Assembly: GCF_900258475.1 (NCBI RefSeq) | Contig: NZ_LT984887.1 | Coordinates: 681,474 to 745,473 of the forward strand | DNA from: Anaerococcus sp. Marseille-P3915 | Lineage (GTDB): Bacteria > Bacillota > Clostridia > Tissierellales > Peptoniphilaceae | DNA length: 64,000 nucleotides | Direction of reading: 5' to 3' | In this document: positions 8,617 through 19,879 of the stretch, in pieces | How the letters are laid out: each line of letters opens with the position of its first letter | How positions within the stretch are numbered: the stretch's first letter is position 1 | The notes under the pieces: generated by a model | What the model was told of the DNA's origin: nothing | Database searches by the model: none | The model's input: the letters and a program-made list of their open reading frames with translations, nothing else | Program-made: the position numbers and the translations under genes

Positions 8617-9016
8617 TTATTTTATATTTTCCAAAAATTCATTCACTTTGCTAGATAATATTGCAGTTATTCTTGCATCATCTAGGGCTCTGTGTTTTTG
8701 CGTATGCTCTATACCGTATTTATTTAAGGCGGTCTGAAGTTTATAGTTTTTCATAAATAAATTTTCTTTTTTTACATACTCCATTAGATCATAGCATTGA
8801 TTTCTTATCATTTGTAATCCATTTTGTTTAAGGCGTGTATTTAAAAATTTAATATCGAATGCAAAATTATAACCTACTAGTTTATAATTACATATAAAGT
8901 CCATAAGTTCTTCAAGGACTTCTTTTTCATCCTTTCCATCAGCCAAATCTTCTTCACTTATTCCTGTTAAATTGACAATTTCTTTGTTTAATTTTATATC
9001 TTGCTTTATAAAATAT
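8617..9016 (-). pseudogene. Distal half of the DnaQ domain of cas2-dnaQ, separated by an IS
   Basis: This stretch encodes the C-terminal two thirds of a DEDDh exonuclease domain: IKQDIKLNKEIVNLTGI, ExoII-type GYNFAFDIKF and ExoIII-type HRALDDARIT. The first motif (VVDIETSG) lies 1.8 kb away in the truncated cas2 gene, on the other side of an IS1182-family element. The host-derived part should begin near 9016; an open frame continues to a GTG at 9129 but those residues come from the IS and have no ribosome binding site. The DEDDh active site is thus split between two reading frames and this half is probably not functional. Its 3' end overlaps the presumed CRISPR leader. Confidence 0.85.
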
Positions 9017-9184
9017 GGTGATGTTGCAGAATAGGTAAATCTATTCTGCGCATTGCTTTTTTTATTATATATCTGTATCAAGCCATTAATTTTTATAGAA
9101 GTTTTTAAGTTGAGAATGAATTTTTCCACATTTTTATTAAAAATAGGCTCACTTAATAGAGCTTATGAAATTAATATTTTTTTC

Positions 9185-10744
9185 TTAAGCAGCTTTGTAT
9201 TTTATGATGTTTAAATCTTTATTTTCTATTTTTGATGACAGTTTATTTAAGTTTAGTGCTATTGATAAGAGGCATATTTCACTTATTATATTTTCTTTTC
9301 CTCTATGGTGGAATCTGTTGTAGTTTAAGCCTGACTTTATTTTGGAAAATGCTCCTTCGGCTTGGATTGATCTATTTAATCTTTCTTCTATTCCTTGGTC
9401 AGATATTATGTTTTCTAATGATTCTTTCCTATATTTTTGGAAGGTTTCTGCTATGTAGATTCCTTTAGTTTTTTGACCATCTTTGTTCCAATCAAAACAC
9501 CTATAGACCTTTGTAGTTGTTATATATCCGCTTTTTCTTTTATTGTATCTGTCCTCGCATCTTATGAATTCTTTGCCTTCTTGTGATATATATTTGTCTT
9601 GACTTTCATCATAGATTAGACTTCCCTTAAATTCTTGCTCTTTTTTATATTTTCGTGTTTTTGATTGCTCATAGTTTGATGGTTTTATGTACGATGTTAG
9701 CTTATTTTCTTCTAGATATACATAGTTTTCTTCACTTTCATATCCTGCATCTGCTACTATTTTGTCTAGTTTGTTTGGATAGTTTTCTTGTAGTTTTTTT
9801 AAGAATGGTTTTAGGGTGTACATATCGTTTGTATGGTGGGATATATTTTCACCTATGATGAAACCTGATGCGCTTGCAAGCTGAATGTTGTAGGCTGGCT
9901 TTAGTTGACCATTTCTCATGTGGTCTTCTTTCATTCTCATGAAGGTTGCGTCATGGTCTGTTTTTGAGTAGGAGTTTCTGTAATCTCCCATTATTTCTAG
10001 GTGTTCTTGATAAGTTTCTAACTTATTTTTCCAATCTTTTAGTTGTTCATAGTCTCGTTGGAGTTGATGTTTTCTTTTTCCTTGACCATGTACGAAGTTT
10101 ATTTTCTTTTCTTTACATTTTTTACTTACTTGATTAAATACTATCTTTACTACTTCTAATACTAACGATGAGCTTAGGTCTTTATTTAAATTTAAGTGTT
10201 TTATTATTCTAATTCTTAGTTTTTCTTGCCATTTTTCTATGCTTCCTCTCCAGACAAAGCTGTATCTGTTAGCATAGGCTTCTATTTTCGTTCCATCTAT
10301 GTAAATGCTTGATAGGTCTATTTGCTTTTCTTTTATTAATATTTGGACTATTTGCTTTAATAGGTTGGGTGCTAGTTTTACTATTTTTTGTCTGAACCTA
10401 TTTATGGTAGAGTGATCTGGCGGATTTTGTCCGTCTAGTAAATATTTTATTCTTAGATCATATTTGCATGATTTTTCTATTTCCCTTGATGAGAATATTC
10501 CTTCTGAATAGCAGAATATTACTATCTCTAGCATGGTTACTGGATTTACAGTAGGTTTCCTTCCAAATGATGAGTAGACTTTTTTTAGTTCTGTTAGGTC
10601 TATCCTTTCAATTATATTTTTTACTATCCTTAGTTTTATATCATCTTGGATGTATATTTCTGTGTTAAAGTTTAATTTTAATTGAATTGTATCACCAACT
10701 AGTGTAAGATTAGTTAATGATGATGTATTTGTAACGGTTTTCAT
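9185..10744 (-). CDS. IS1182-family transposase
   Basis: 519-aa DDE transposase. The N-terminal domain carries FGRKPTVNPVTMLEI and SSREIEKSCKYDLRIKYLL. DGQNPPDHSTINRFR is the typical helix-turn-helix region. Catalytic residues appear as YIDGTKIEAYANR (first D), IVADAGYESEENY (second D) and RSIQAEGAFSKIK (E). Length is full for the family and there is no frameshift, so the element may be active. It is read in the same direction as the cas genes. Confidence 0.93.
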   Translation of the reverse strand: MKTVTNTSSLTNLTLVGDTIQLKLNFNTEIYIQDDIKLRIVKNIIERIDLTELKKVYSSFGRKPTVNPVTMLEIVIFCYSEGIFSSREIEKSCKYDLRIKYLLDGQNPPDHSTINRFRQKIVKLAPNLLKQIVQILIKEKQIDLSSIYIDGTKIEAYANRYSFVWRGSIEKWQEKLRIRIIKHLNLNKDLSSSLVLEVVKIVFNQVSKKCKEKKINFVHGQGKRKHQLQRDYEQLKDWKNKLETYQEHLEIMGDYRNSYSKTDHDATFMRMKEDHMRNGQLKPAYNIQLASASGFIIGENISHHTNDMYTLKPFLKKLQENYPNKLDKIVADAGYESEENYVYLEENKLTSYIKPSNYEQSKTRKYKKEQEFKGSLIYDESQDKYISQEGKEFIRCEDRYNKRKSGYITTTKVYRCFDWNKDGQKTKGIYIAETFQKYRKESLENIISDQGIEERLNRSIQAEGAFSKIKSGLNYNRFHHRGKENIISEICLLSIALNLNKLSSKIENKDLNIIKYKAA

Positions 10745-10756
10745 AAATACATTGTA

Positions 10757-11280
10757 TCAGAAAAAGACGAGGATTTCACTTTCCTCGTCTTTTTCTATGT
10801 TAGGACTTTTGCAACAGCCCCCTTTTGAATTAGTCTTTACTGCACCTATCTCTATAATTTTATCTGTTTTGTAATCTAGGCCGCTAGTTTCTATATCTAC
10901 AACTACATAAATGTTCGTTGACTTTCTACTAGCATATTTCTTTGCCTTCCTAGTTTTCGCTTGTTTGCTGAAACCAAATTTTACTTTATCTTTATCTTCT
11001 TTTCTATTCTCAATTAAGACTAGAGGTATACCGTCAAAATCAACAGGTTTCCTGCTTGTATTTATGCATTTAAATTCATATCCTATTTCATTTCGATATG
11101 CATAAGTTAAGGTCGCAGATCCATCATCAATATTTTCTATTATTCTTTGCCGCAAATTTTCTCTAACCTTGCTATTGAAATTCCCTACATATACACCTGT
11201 ATCTATTTCTTGCATCCATTTTGTTAGATCACCTCTTAGGGAATTCTTCACTTTTGATAAAGTTATTACAGTCAGTGGCA

Positions 11281-11281
<1 letters not shown>
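10757..11281 (-). CDS. cas2: Cas2e with truncated DnaQ fusion
   Basis: Adaptation protein of the type I-E system. Residues 1-95 form a complete Cas2e domain beginning MPLTVITLSKV, with the family block SLRGDLTKWMQEIDTGVYVG. A linker (about 95-122) leads into a DnaQ-type exonuclease domain whose first motif, VVVDIETSG, is present. The host sequence ends at about residue 153 (EIGAVKTNSKG). The last 20 or so residues and the stop are supplied by the IS1182 end. Cas2-DnaQ fusions are known in Firmicute type I-E systems, where DnaQ trims prespacers. Cas1-Cas2 assembly could survive here, but DnaQ activity should be lost. Overlaps the cas1 stop by one base. Confidence 0.9.
10761..10794 (-). terminator. 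Perfect hairpin at the promoter-proximal end of the IS
   Basis: AAAAAGACGAGGA (10761-10773) pairs perfectly over 13 bp with TCCTCGTCTTTTT (10782-10794). It lies between the IS end and the transposase start. It would both stop transcripts entering from the cas operon and end the truncated cas2 mRNA. Confidence 0.8.
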
Positions 11282-12850
<1,569 letters not shown>

Positions 12851-12859
12851 ATTTTCTCC

Positions 12860-13549
12860 TTAAAGTTTTGCAAATATATCATGGTCAGTCTGATTTTCAA
12901 AAAACATATCTACATACGTTCTTGTTTCATACCTTATTCCAAACTTTCTAGATTCTTGTGAAAATGTTATGACCCTGTCATTTCTTATGTTTTCTTTTCC
13001 GTCTTCTAAATCTGCATCCGAGTAAATATTTGCCCTATAAAATGGATTTGCTTTCTTGTAATTATTACTTGCTTGCCAAGGATATTTTTTTATCAAATCC
13101 ATTATCTTTTCATCATATAAGCCTAGCATAAAATCAGCCTGAACTGGACATGATCTCCTTCCCATAAATAGCTGGTAGTATGGATTTTTAAGGGCTTTAT
13201 AAATTTCTTCAATAAATTTGTCTTCACCACCCAATGCTACTACAAATACAGCATCCTCTAGGTAATATCTATTTGTTACATAATTTCTTTCAAGACTTCC
13301 ATTCTTTTTATATTTTGCTGCTATATGATAGTCTCTTAACATTTTTCCTTCTTGATCAATTCTTACTGCAAAATCTATCTTATTTAATTGTTCTATATTT
13401 TTATCATTTCTTTTTATTCCCATACTAGCTGCTATAAGCCCAATTATTCCTGACTTTGAAGGGTAATAGTCAGTATATCTTGTCTCAAACTTAGAGTTAG
13501 TCCCCCGCGCTTGCATAGGGCCAGCTAGTTTTAATAATATAGTTTTCAT
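12860..13549 (-). CDS. cas5e: Cascade subunit Cas5e (CasD)
   Basis: Binds the 5' handle of the crRNA in Cascade. 229 aa; the N-terminus LLKLAGPMQARGTNSKFETR and the block YPSKSGIIGLIAASMGI are typical of CasD/Cas5e, and GRRSCPVQADF is the conserved central motif. Positioned between cas7e and cas6e with about 10-bp gaps. Confidence 0.94.
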   Translation of the reverse strand: MKTILLKLAGPMQARGTNSKFETRYTDYYPSKSGIIGLIAASMGIKRNDKNIEQLNKIDFAVRIDQEGKMLRDYHIAAKYKKNGSLERNYVTNRYYLEDAVFVVALGGEDKFIEEIYKALKNPYYQLFMGRRSCPVQADFMLGLYDEKIMDLIKKYPWQASNNYKKANPFYRANIYSDADLEDGKENIRNDRVITFSQESRKFGIRYETRTYVDMFFENQTDHDIFAKL

Positions 13550-13558
13550 CTCTAAGTC

Positions 13559-14626
13559 CTATTTAAGATTTTCCATTAGACTTGCTTTAAGATTTTCTAT
13601 TAACGATTCTAGAGATTCTTCTTTTTTACCAAAATTACTGAATTCCTTGTCATCTATAATTAAATATGACGAATATAGAGGCTTGTCGAGTATTTTATTA
13701 TATTTTTCATACTCATCGCTTAACTTTATGATTGATTTTTCTACATAACCATCATTTGATCTTATTGGTTTTTCAAAGGCTGTTATTAAATTTAGAGGTC
13801 TGTCTGACCTTAGTGATAATACTATGGAAGATGGCAAGGTCTGGTTTGCAAAAGTATTGATCTTTCCTGTTGGCATTGACTTAAAAAAGCCTTCAATAAA
13901 CAAGCCCACTGCATATGCAAAGGCATCGTCATCACCTAATTGTCTTCTAAATTCATGAAGTCCTATATTTGCATACCTATATACTGTTGATGAATTATAT
14001 TCAACTGTACCAAGCATTCCTGCGCCTGAATTATCATCTGGTGCTAAATCATCTACTGCTGTATAAAAATCAAATTCTCTTTCTATTGGATGAGTTGAAA
14101 TTGCGTGAGCAAATTGACATGATGCATCCTCATTTAAAGTTGGGTCATCTGCAACCATCCTACCAAATAAACAAATGTCTATTGATGGATTATCATTTAA
14201 AATGTCTTGTAAGGTTTTTTTATCCTTGATGCCTTCTAAACTTGCTTTAGCGAAGTTTTCTGCTTGCTTGTCGCTGATGAAAAATAAAGCTTTTACTTTA
14301 CCATCTTTTGTTGAAATCTTAGCTTTATTCAAGCTATCTTCTGCTAATTTCATTGCCTCTTCTTGACTCTTACTTGGGTCTAAATCTATTATTTTATCAG
14401 CTATGAATTTAACTAAATTTCTACTTCTTACTCCTTGATTTTCTAAATTGCCATTTTCATTAAAATATGCTCTAACAGCTTTTTTCCAGGATTGAGAGCT
14501 AACTCTAGATCTTGTTACTCCGCCATATTGAGCTGTTTTAGGGCTTCCTGTATCGTCCCTATTAATATTTGCTGGTGGTAGAGTTTGAATTACATGTATA
14601 TCTAAAAACAGTCTATTTTTCATCAT
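13559..14626 (-). CDS. cas7e: Cascade backbone subunit Cas7e (CasC)
   Basis: Backbone protein that coats the crRNA guide in six copies. About 355 aa. The N-terminal block LPPANINRDDTGSPKTAQYG and SRVSSQSWKKAVR are the CasC signature; GAGMLGTVEYNSSTVYRYANI and PTGKINTFANQTLP follow. Two adjacent ATG codons (14626 and 14623) lie after AAAGGAG; either may be used. A longer in-frame reading to 14647 overlaps cse2 without a better ribosome binding site. Confidence 0.94.
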   Translation of the reverse strand: MMKNRLFLDIHVIQTLPPANINRDDTGSPKTAQYGGVTRSRVSSQSWKKAVRAYFNENGNLENQGVRSRNLVKFIADKIIDLDPSKSQEEAMKLAEDSLNKAKISTKDGKVKALFFISDKQAENFAKASLEGIKDKKTLQDILNDNPSIDICLFGRMVADDPTLNEDASCQFAHAISTHPIEREFDFYTAVDDLAPDDNSGAGMLGTVEYNSSTVYRYANIGLHEFRRQLGDDDAFAYAVGLFIEGFFKSMPTGKINTFANQTLPSSIVLSLRSDRPLNLITAFEKPIRSNDGYVEKSIIKLSDEYEKYNKILDKPLYSSYLIIDDKEFSNFGKKEESLESLIENLKASLMENLK

Positions 14627-15215
14627 ATTCTCCTTTATTATTTTCATTTTTACTACTTCTATAATAATCTCTTGCCCATTTTATTCTAATTGAATCCTTG
14701 CTATTATATTTGTTATATTCGTATAAATCCTTAGCAAGGGTCGGGAAATCAACTTTATCATCTGTTTTTGAACGCAAAATTTTTATTAGCTGTCTTAAGT
14801 GTTGTTTTAGCTCATTAAAATCACTTGCATTTATCAAAGCATTAAACCTAAGATCTGTAGAGTTACTTTCATCTTTTTCAGATGTTTTTATAGACTTAAG
14901 ACTCATTCCAAAACTTTTGCTTTTACCTTCTTCAATAAAAATTACTTGGTCATCTTTTCCTTGTTGATATAAAGCATAAAGTTGTAAAACCGTCAATAGC
15001 GTATCTTCAAAGGAATTTAGCTTATGACTTACTCCAAGTTCCTCTTCTGGTACCATTGAAAATATAAAAGCCAACGACTCTATATTTTCACCAATAGGTC
15101 TATTAGAAGAGTTTCTTAAATTTGCTAATATTGCCTTGGTAGATGGATTTTCCCTCGTTTCATTTAAGTATATTATTATCTTTTTGCTCACTTTATATAT
15201 ACTATTTTTTTCCAT
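14613..15215 (-). CDS. cse2: Cascade small subunit Cse2 (CasB)
   Basis: Small, mostly helical subunit of type I-E Cascade, present in two copies and stabilising the non-target strand. 200 aa. RNSSNRPIGENIESLAFIFSM and DLRFNALINASDFNELKQHL match the CasB layout, but the protein is divergent and recognised chiefly by position between cas8e and cas7e and by length. Overlaps cas8e by 14 bp and cas7e by 14 bp. Confidence 0.88.
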   Translation of the reverse strand: MEKNSIYKVSKKIIIYLNETRENPSTKAILANLRNSSNRPIGENIESLAFIFSMVPEEELGVSHKLNSFEDTLLTVLQLYALYQQGKDDQVIFIEEGKSKSFGMSLKSIKTSEKDESNSTDLRFNALINASDFNELKQHLRQLIKILRSKTDDKVDFPTLAKDLYEYNKYNSKDSIRIKWARDYYRSSKNENNKGEYDEK

Positions 15216-16956
15216 CGTCTACCTCCTTTCCATATTTATATAATATTGCACAAAGCTTGTTAAATGCAGTGGCTATATTTGCCGGCTCTTTCTTTTCTTT
15301 ACTATCCTTATCTTTGCTTACGATTTGTTTCATAGTGTAATCATATGCTCCAGCTTCTTCAAATACTTTTTTTGCTTCTTTATATATTAATTGGTTCAAA
15401 TCATTCTTCCATTTCCCCTCGGTATCTATCATTGAATCTTCTTTATTAATTGCTTCTATCATATCTCTAAAAGGTTTATCTATTATAGCGTACATTTGCT
15501 CAACCTTGTTTTTTGCAAAATCACTCTTTTTTAGATTTCTGATTGCCTCAATATCTTTAAGGAACCCTCCGTATATTCCTCCAACTATTTTTTTAGTGTA
15601 ATCAACCATTTTATTAATTCTAAATATCCATCCCTCTCCAAGGTCATCTACAAATACATCAAGATTCATATTCATCCTGTCATATATTTCATTTATCGGA
15701 ACCCAAGAAGTTGCATTTCCATCATCTTCTAGGCTTAATACTACTAATGATATTATTTCAAGATCTACTATTTCAGAAATCTCATCAAACCAGTCAATAA
15801 TTCCTGGTTTTCTTGATTTAGCATCTATATTTTCAGATTCATAATTTTCATATGACATTTTAATTTGCCCAAAGTATCTCCACATAGATTGATTTGCTGG
15901 ATGTTTTTTTGGAGTGAATTGTCCTTTATTTTCTCCCGTATTGTTATATTTAAATAATGTCATTGGCTCTAGGAAATTATCGGCATGATTAACTTCTGGG
16001 AGTTTGATTAATTTCATAGAGAAAGGCTCTTCTTGTTTATGATTAGGATCTATAAAAAGCGCTCTAGAGTAAGCGGTATAAAGACCAGCTATATTATCAA
16101 TATTTTTTTCAAAGTCAAGGTAAAAATTAATTAGTTCATCATCGGTCAATTCCCAAGCTGTTTTTTGGATATTATAAGTGTATTCGTCGGCTGTCTTGTT
16201 ATATATCACAAAATTTAACATCAATGTCTCAAAAAGATCTGAACCCTTGAAAAATATTGCTCCCAAATCATATAGCCAACCTTTTGAATTGCGGCGCTTA
16301 TATTTTTCTTTACCATAAACTGTCTTATCAGCTAAACCTGTATAAGACTGAAAAGTTATTAGCCATCTAGCAATTTCATCATTTGTCAAAATTTCTTTAT
16401 TATTTTCATTTGCTGACTTTGGTGCAAATAATGCAACTTTATTATCCGACTCAGTTATAGTTCTATTAATATTTTTTCCTGATATCTGTCCAATAGTTTT
16501 ACCCTTTATTTTGTCTAGACTCATATATTCATCTGTCACTTGATAAAACGGTCTTTTATCATCATAAAGATAAAAACTATCTTTCCAACATTCCAGATAA
16601 TCTATTATTATTTGAGGAAATTTTCCCATCTTCCAAATATTTTCCCAAGTATCTAACAAATCATCCATATAACTTTCATAATTATCTTCATCTACTTTTT
16701 CTAGCTGCTGCATCTTATCACTTATTTTTAGATAATCATAAGGATCTCCATCTGCATCATATTTTGAAAATACTGTGTGCATAATAGCTAAAACCAGCCT
16801 CATTACAGCAAAATCTTGAATATGCATATCTCCACAAATATCAATATAATCTGCAGATTTCTCAAATATTTGTCGAAGACTTACTAACTTTCTAGATCCC
16901 TTCTTATCTAATAAAACCTCTATCCAAGGATCATCAATTAGATTAAACCTTCCCAT
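15202..16956 (-). CDS. cas8e: Cascade large subunit Cas8e (Cse1/CasA)
   Basis: Large subunit that recognises the PAM and recruits Cas3. 584 aa; the N-terminus FNLIDDPWIEVLLDKKG is the classic CasA start, and the C-terminal four-helix region is present. Internal features include GKTIGQISGKNINRT (L1-like loop) and HPANQSMWRYFGQI. It starts two bases after the cas3 stop, consistent with one transcript. Confidence 0.93.
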   Translation of the reverse strand: MGRFNLIDDPWIEVLLDKKGSRKLVSLRQIFEKSADYIDICGDMHIQDFAVMRLVLAIMHTVFSKYDADGDPYDYLKISDKMQQLEKVDEDNYESYMDDLLDTWENIWKMGKFPQIIIDYLECWKDSFYLYDDKRPFYQVTDEYMSLDKIKGKTIGQISGKNINRTITESDNKVALFAPKSANENNKEILTNDEIARWLITFQSYTGLADKTVYGKEKYKRRNSKGWLYDLGAIFFKGSDLFETLMLNFVIYNKTADEYTYNIQKTAWELTDDELINFYLDFEKNIDNIAGLYTAYSRALFIDPNHKQEEPFSMKLIKLPEVNHADNFLEPMTLFKYNNTGENKGQFTPKKHPANQSMWRYFGQIKMSYENYESENIDAKSRKPGIIDWFDEISEIVDLEIISLVVLSLEDDGNATSWVPINEIYDRMNMNLDVFVDDLGEGWIFRINKMVDYTKKIVGGIYGGFLKDIEAIRNLKKSDFAKNKVEQMYAIIDKPFRDMIEAINKEDSMIDTEGKWKNDLNQLIYKEAKKVFEEAGAYDYTMKQIVSKDKDSKEKKEPANIATAFNKLCAILYKYGKEVDDGKK

Positions 16957-16958
16957 AT

Positions 16959-19697
16959 TTACTCCTTTCTTTCATAAATCAATCCTAATTTTTTATCATA
17001 AATTAAGATATAATCTTCCATTTCATATTTTAGATTTTCATCAAAAATTATTGCCAAATTATTTTTAAGCCACTTATGGTTATCCCATTCCTTTAACTTT
17101 TTTATATAAGTCATCTCTAAATTTCTAATTATTTTATCTATAGACTTAGTATTTGCTACCGCAAGTGGAAGTCTTATGGTTTGATTAGCAATTTTCCTAG
17201 AAAGGGCTTCATCAATGTTTTCTATTTTTTTATCACTATCAATTAATCCATAACCATCGCCAATTTTCCTTAAGCATATCAATTCTATACTATCAACACT
17301 GTCACGAACTTGAGCTGATGCTTTAATATCAGATATCTCAGCATCTGCTTTAGGATTTACAATCCATTCTTTTATATTATTTCTTTCTTTTATAGCTTGC
17401 TTTGGATCTGAAATCCTATAAACTTTGGCCTTATCTTTTTTATTTTTCAATTTATCTTCATAATCTTTCTTATAAGTCATATAATTGATCATGTCATTTT
17501 GTTCAAGCATTAAATCTTCATCACCATAGACTTGATTAATTAACTTAGGTAATTCATTAGGCAATTCAAGGTAATTTGGTAAATAATATTCAGTTCTCAT
17601 TAATATATAGGGACTATAAACATAAGTAGAACCCTTATCAAATTCGTAAGAAGAACATGATAAGACGTAGCATTTTGGATTTTTAAAATTACCGGGTCTG
17701 TGTCTATCATTTTCCTCATGTCTATGAAGTCTGCCTATTCTTTGTATTAACAAATCTATAGGAGCAAGTTCTGTAAATAATACATCAAAATCAATATCCA
17801 AAGACTGTTCCATAACCTGAGTCCCTATGAGAATTTTAAACTTAGGCCTATTTGCACTTTTTCCAACAATTTTCATTAGGATGCTTTCTTTTTCATACCT
17901 ATCTTCAGCAATGAAAGCTGAGTGAAGAAGCTCTACATTCTCATCTCCAAAAAGATCAATACATTTTTTAGCAAGTTCTTGGCTTTTTCTAACTGTATTC
18001 ACTATAATTCCAAATATCCCGCCCTCCTCTGATATTCCTTTTATTTTTTCAATAACCAAATCAGATTCATTCTTATTAAATTTAATTAATTCAATAGTTT
18101 TATCTTTATTTTTCTCAAAATCGGTAAATTGCTTAATATTTTTCCCATCAGAATATGTTAAAATAGGATATGAATAATTTTCTTCAAAATCTTTAGGGTA
18201 TATCAAATCATCTACTTTGCCTTGACCTTGTACATAGGCTTTTATCAAACTATTTCGTTTAGATATCGGGAGTGTTGCAGATAAGATTATAATTGGAACC
18301 TTATAGGAACTAAGCCATTTTATTGCTTCTTCCAGGTAGACACTCATATAGGCATCATAGGAGTGCACTTCATCAATAATAACAACCTTATTTGCTAGGC
18401 CTAAGTGCTTTAACATGAGGTGTTTTTGTTTTAGAGATAAAAGAAGTAACTGGTCAATAGTTCCTATGGTAAAATCATCAAGTATAGATAATTTTCTTCC
18501 AGCAAAATAGCTATTAACTCCTACTCCTCCTTCACCATCAAAGATATTTTCCGACTCCTTAAGAGACTCATACTCGCTATTAAGGTAGGCCTTGCCATGT
18601 ATTAACCTTATAGCTTTCTTTGTCTTATCAAGTTTAGATAGATTATTCAACCACTTTTTCATCCTCGAAAATATAGCATTAGATGTAGCTTGACTTGGAA
18701 GTGCAAAATATATGCCACTCCTTTTCGCCTTGTTCGCCAATATTTCAGCCATCATAAGGGCTGCTTCAGTTTTTCCAGAACCTGTCATTGCCTCATAAAT
18801 TATTATGCCTGGGTCTGAAATATCAGAGACTATCTCTCCAACTAGGTTTTGATCATATCTTGGTTTATTTTCAAATCTTTTTTTAAAAGTTTCAGGATAA
18901 TAAATCTCGTAAGGCTTCCAAGTAGGATTTTTTACGTCTAACCATTTACGTAATCCCAATTCAATCCTATCATCAACACAAGCCTGTTCATCTACCTTTA
19001 TGAGAGGAAAATAAGTTTCATTGCTTGTCAACCGGTCTGAGAATATCAAAAGACCCGAGAAAATCACCTGAATATTTTGAGGTAAAATAAACAAATTCGA
19101 AATATCATTTATTCCACTATCTTTAAGTGCTGTCTCAAAAAAATACCTATGCATATTTTCCCAAGCCTTATAAGTATGGCTATTAGGGTCATTAGTCTGG
19201 TAGATTTCTTCAACATAATTGATTCCTAGATTCGTTACCCTCTCAGACATTGGTCTACCATGATGAGCTCCAGCAATGCATGCAACAGTCGAATTAACAC
19301 CAAACTTATATAAAATATATTCGCTTAAGTAATTATGCCTGAGATTACCATAATTTCTGCCATCATAAGAAAATCCACCCTCACTTAATAGATCAAAAAT
19401 AAATTCATCTAAAGAATCATCTCTTGGAAAGGTTTTCTTAAAAGCGAAGCTTGCTGAGCTTTTCCCAATATCGTGCGTTGCTCCCAAAAACATGGCTAAC
19501 TTCTTGCCATAATCTTCATCTACTCCATATTTTTGTGTAAGTATTTTTGATATCATATCCTTAACACCATCACTTAACCAATGGTCCCACAATGCTCCTG
19601 CAATTAATCCAGTTTCTTTAAGATGAAAATAAAGTGGCAACCAATAAAATTGATCGTCAATGCGTTTTTTCTTAGCCCATAATTTCTTATAATCCAT
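16959..19697 (-). CDS. cas3: CRISPR-associated nuclease-helicase Cas3
   Basis: Degrades targets after Cascade binding. 912 aa. The N-terminal HD nuclease domain has GATHDIGKSSASF (about residues 72-84) and AGAHHGRPMS. The SF2 helicase domain has EAMTGSGKTEAALMMAEIL (Walker A, near residue 305), VVIIDEVHSYDAYMS (DEVH box), ILSATLP and a motif VI-type QRIGRLHRH. Domains are in standard order and uninterrupted, so interference should be possible. First gene of the operon; its 5' leader contains unusual degenerate CRISPR repeats. Confidence 0.95.
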   Translation of the reverse strand: MDYKKLWAKKKRIDDQFYWLPLYFHLKETGLIAGALWDHWLSDGVKDMISKILTQKYGVDEDYGKKLAMFLGATHDIGKSSASFAFKKTFPRDDSLDEFIFDLLSEGGFSYDGRNYGNLRHNYLSEYILYKFGVNSTVACIAGAHHGRPMSERVTNLGINYVEEIYQTNDPNSHTYKAWENMHRYFFETALKDSGINDISNLFILPQNIQVIFSGLLIFSDRLTSNETYFPLIKVDEQACVDDRIELGLRKWLDVKNPTWKPYEIYYPETFKKRFENKPRYDQNLVGEIVSDISDPGIIIYEAMTGSGKTEAALMMAEILANKAKRSGIYFALPSQATSNAIFSRMKKWLNNLSKLDKTKKAIRLIHGKAYLNSEYESLKESENIFDGEGGVGVNSYFAGRKLSILDDFTIGTIDQLLLLSLKQKHLMLKHLGLANKVVIIDEVHSYDAYMSVYLEEAIKWLSSYKVPIIILSATLPISKRNSLIKAYVQGQGKVDDLIYPKDFEENYSYPILTYSDGKNIKQFTDFEKNKDKTIELIKFNKNESDLVIEKIKGISEEGGIFGIIVNTVRKSQELAKKCIDLFGDENVELLHSAFIAEDRYEKESILMKIVGKSANRPKFKILIGTQVMEQSLDIDFDVLFTELAPIDLLIQRIGRLHRHEENDRHRPGNFKNPKCYVLSCSSYEFDKGSTYVYSPYILMRTEYYLPNYLELPNELPKLINQVYGDEDLMLEQNDMINYMTYKKDYEDKLKNKKDKAKVYRISDPKQAIKERNNIKEWIVNPKADAEISDIKASAQVRDSVDSIELICLRKIGDGYGLIDSDKKIENIDEALSRKIANQTIRLPLAVANTKSIDKIIRNLEMTYIKKLKEWDNHKWLKNNLAIIFDENLKYEMEDYILIYDKKLGLIYERKE

Positions 19698-19776
19698 AAT
19701 ATTTACCTGTCTATAATATAATATGTAAATGCCTCGAGGCGATATCCTGTTTTCGTGCTTATTGAAAGAGGTTTAC

Positions 19777-19853
19777 AAAATACCCTCGCGTTTGCGAGAA
19801 CATCCTTCATATTAAATATAAAACCGGATCACCCTCGAGGATCGAGCAATATA
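19777..19853 (-). ncRNA. Degenerate two-repeat mini-array in the cas3 leader (candidate crRNA-like regulator)
   Basis: Two sequences related to the array repeat flank a 21-nt guide. Copy 1, 19826-19853, keeps the last nine bases of the repeat (minus-strand GGGTGATCC) and a re-formed hairpin CTCGA/TCGAG; about 16 of 28 positions match. Copy 2, 19777-19804, matches about 17 of 28 and carries a compensatory C-G to T-A pair in its stem (CTCGC/GCGAG). The guide between them (19805-19825, minus strand) starts GGTTTTATATTTAAT; its central 13 bases recur on the plus strand at 19867-19879, beside the cas promoter -10. The arrangement resembles the CreR/scaRNA class of crRNA-like RNAs that direct the Cas complex to its own promoter. 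Expression and function are inferred. Confidence 0.55.
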
Positions 19854-19879
19854 TAAAACGATAATTTTTTATATTTAAT
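19811..19879. repeat. 13-bp inverted repeat linking the leader guide to the cas promoter
   Basis: ATTAAATATAAAA at 19811-19823 and its exact reverse complement TTTTATATTTAAT at 19867-19879. The right copy abuts the -10 element. AA lies two bases further left of that copy (19863-19864), separated by TT. The copies could form a long RNA or DNA hairpin, be an operator, or represent guide and target. Confidence 0.75.

Larger units (their letters stand above)
9017..10823 (-). mobile_element. IS1182-family insertion sequence inside cas2-dnaQ
   Basis: About 1.8 kb, with one intact transposase. The right end reads (minus strand) GGGCTGTTGCAAAAGTCC. The left end has an imperfect inverted counterpart, GGTGATGTTGCAGAATAGG at 9017-9035 (core TGTTGCA shared). 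The boundaries fit the point where Cas2-DnaQ homology stops at residue about 153 and resumes. A hairpin GCAGAATAG/CTATTCTGC lies inside the left end at 9027-9050. A target duplication could not be recognised with confidence, so the ends may be off by a few bases. Confidence 0.8.

Noticed and set aside
10757..10823. The tail of the truncated Cas2 as a natural new domain
   Set aside because: The residues are encoded by the IS terminal repeat and hairpin, so they are incidental.
19720..19760. GCCTCGAGGC palindrome before cas3 as a third degenerate CRISPR repeat
   Set aside because: It is a hairpin but shares no handle or flank with the array repeat, so it was left out of the mini-array.
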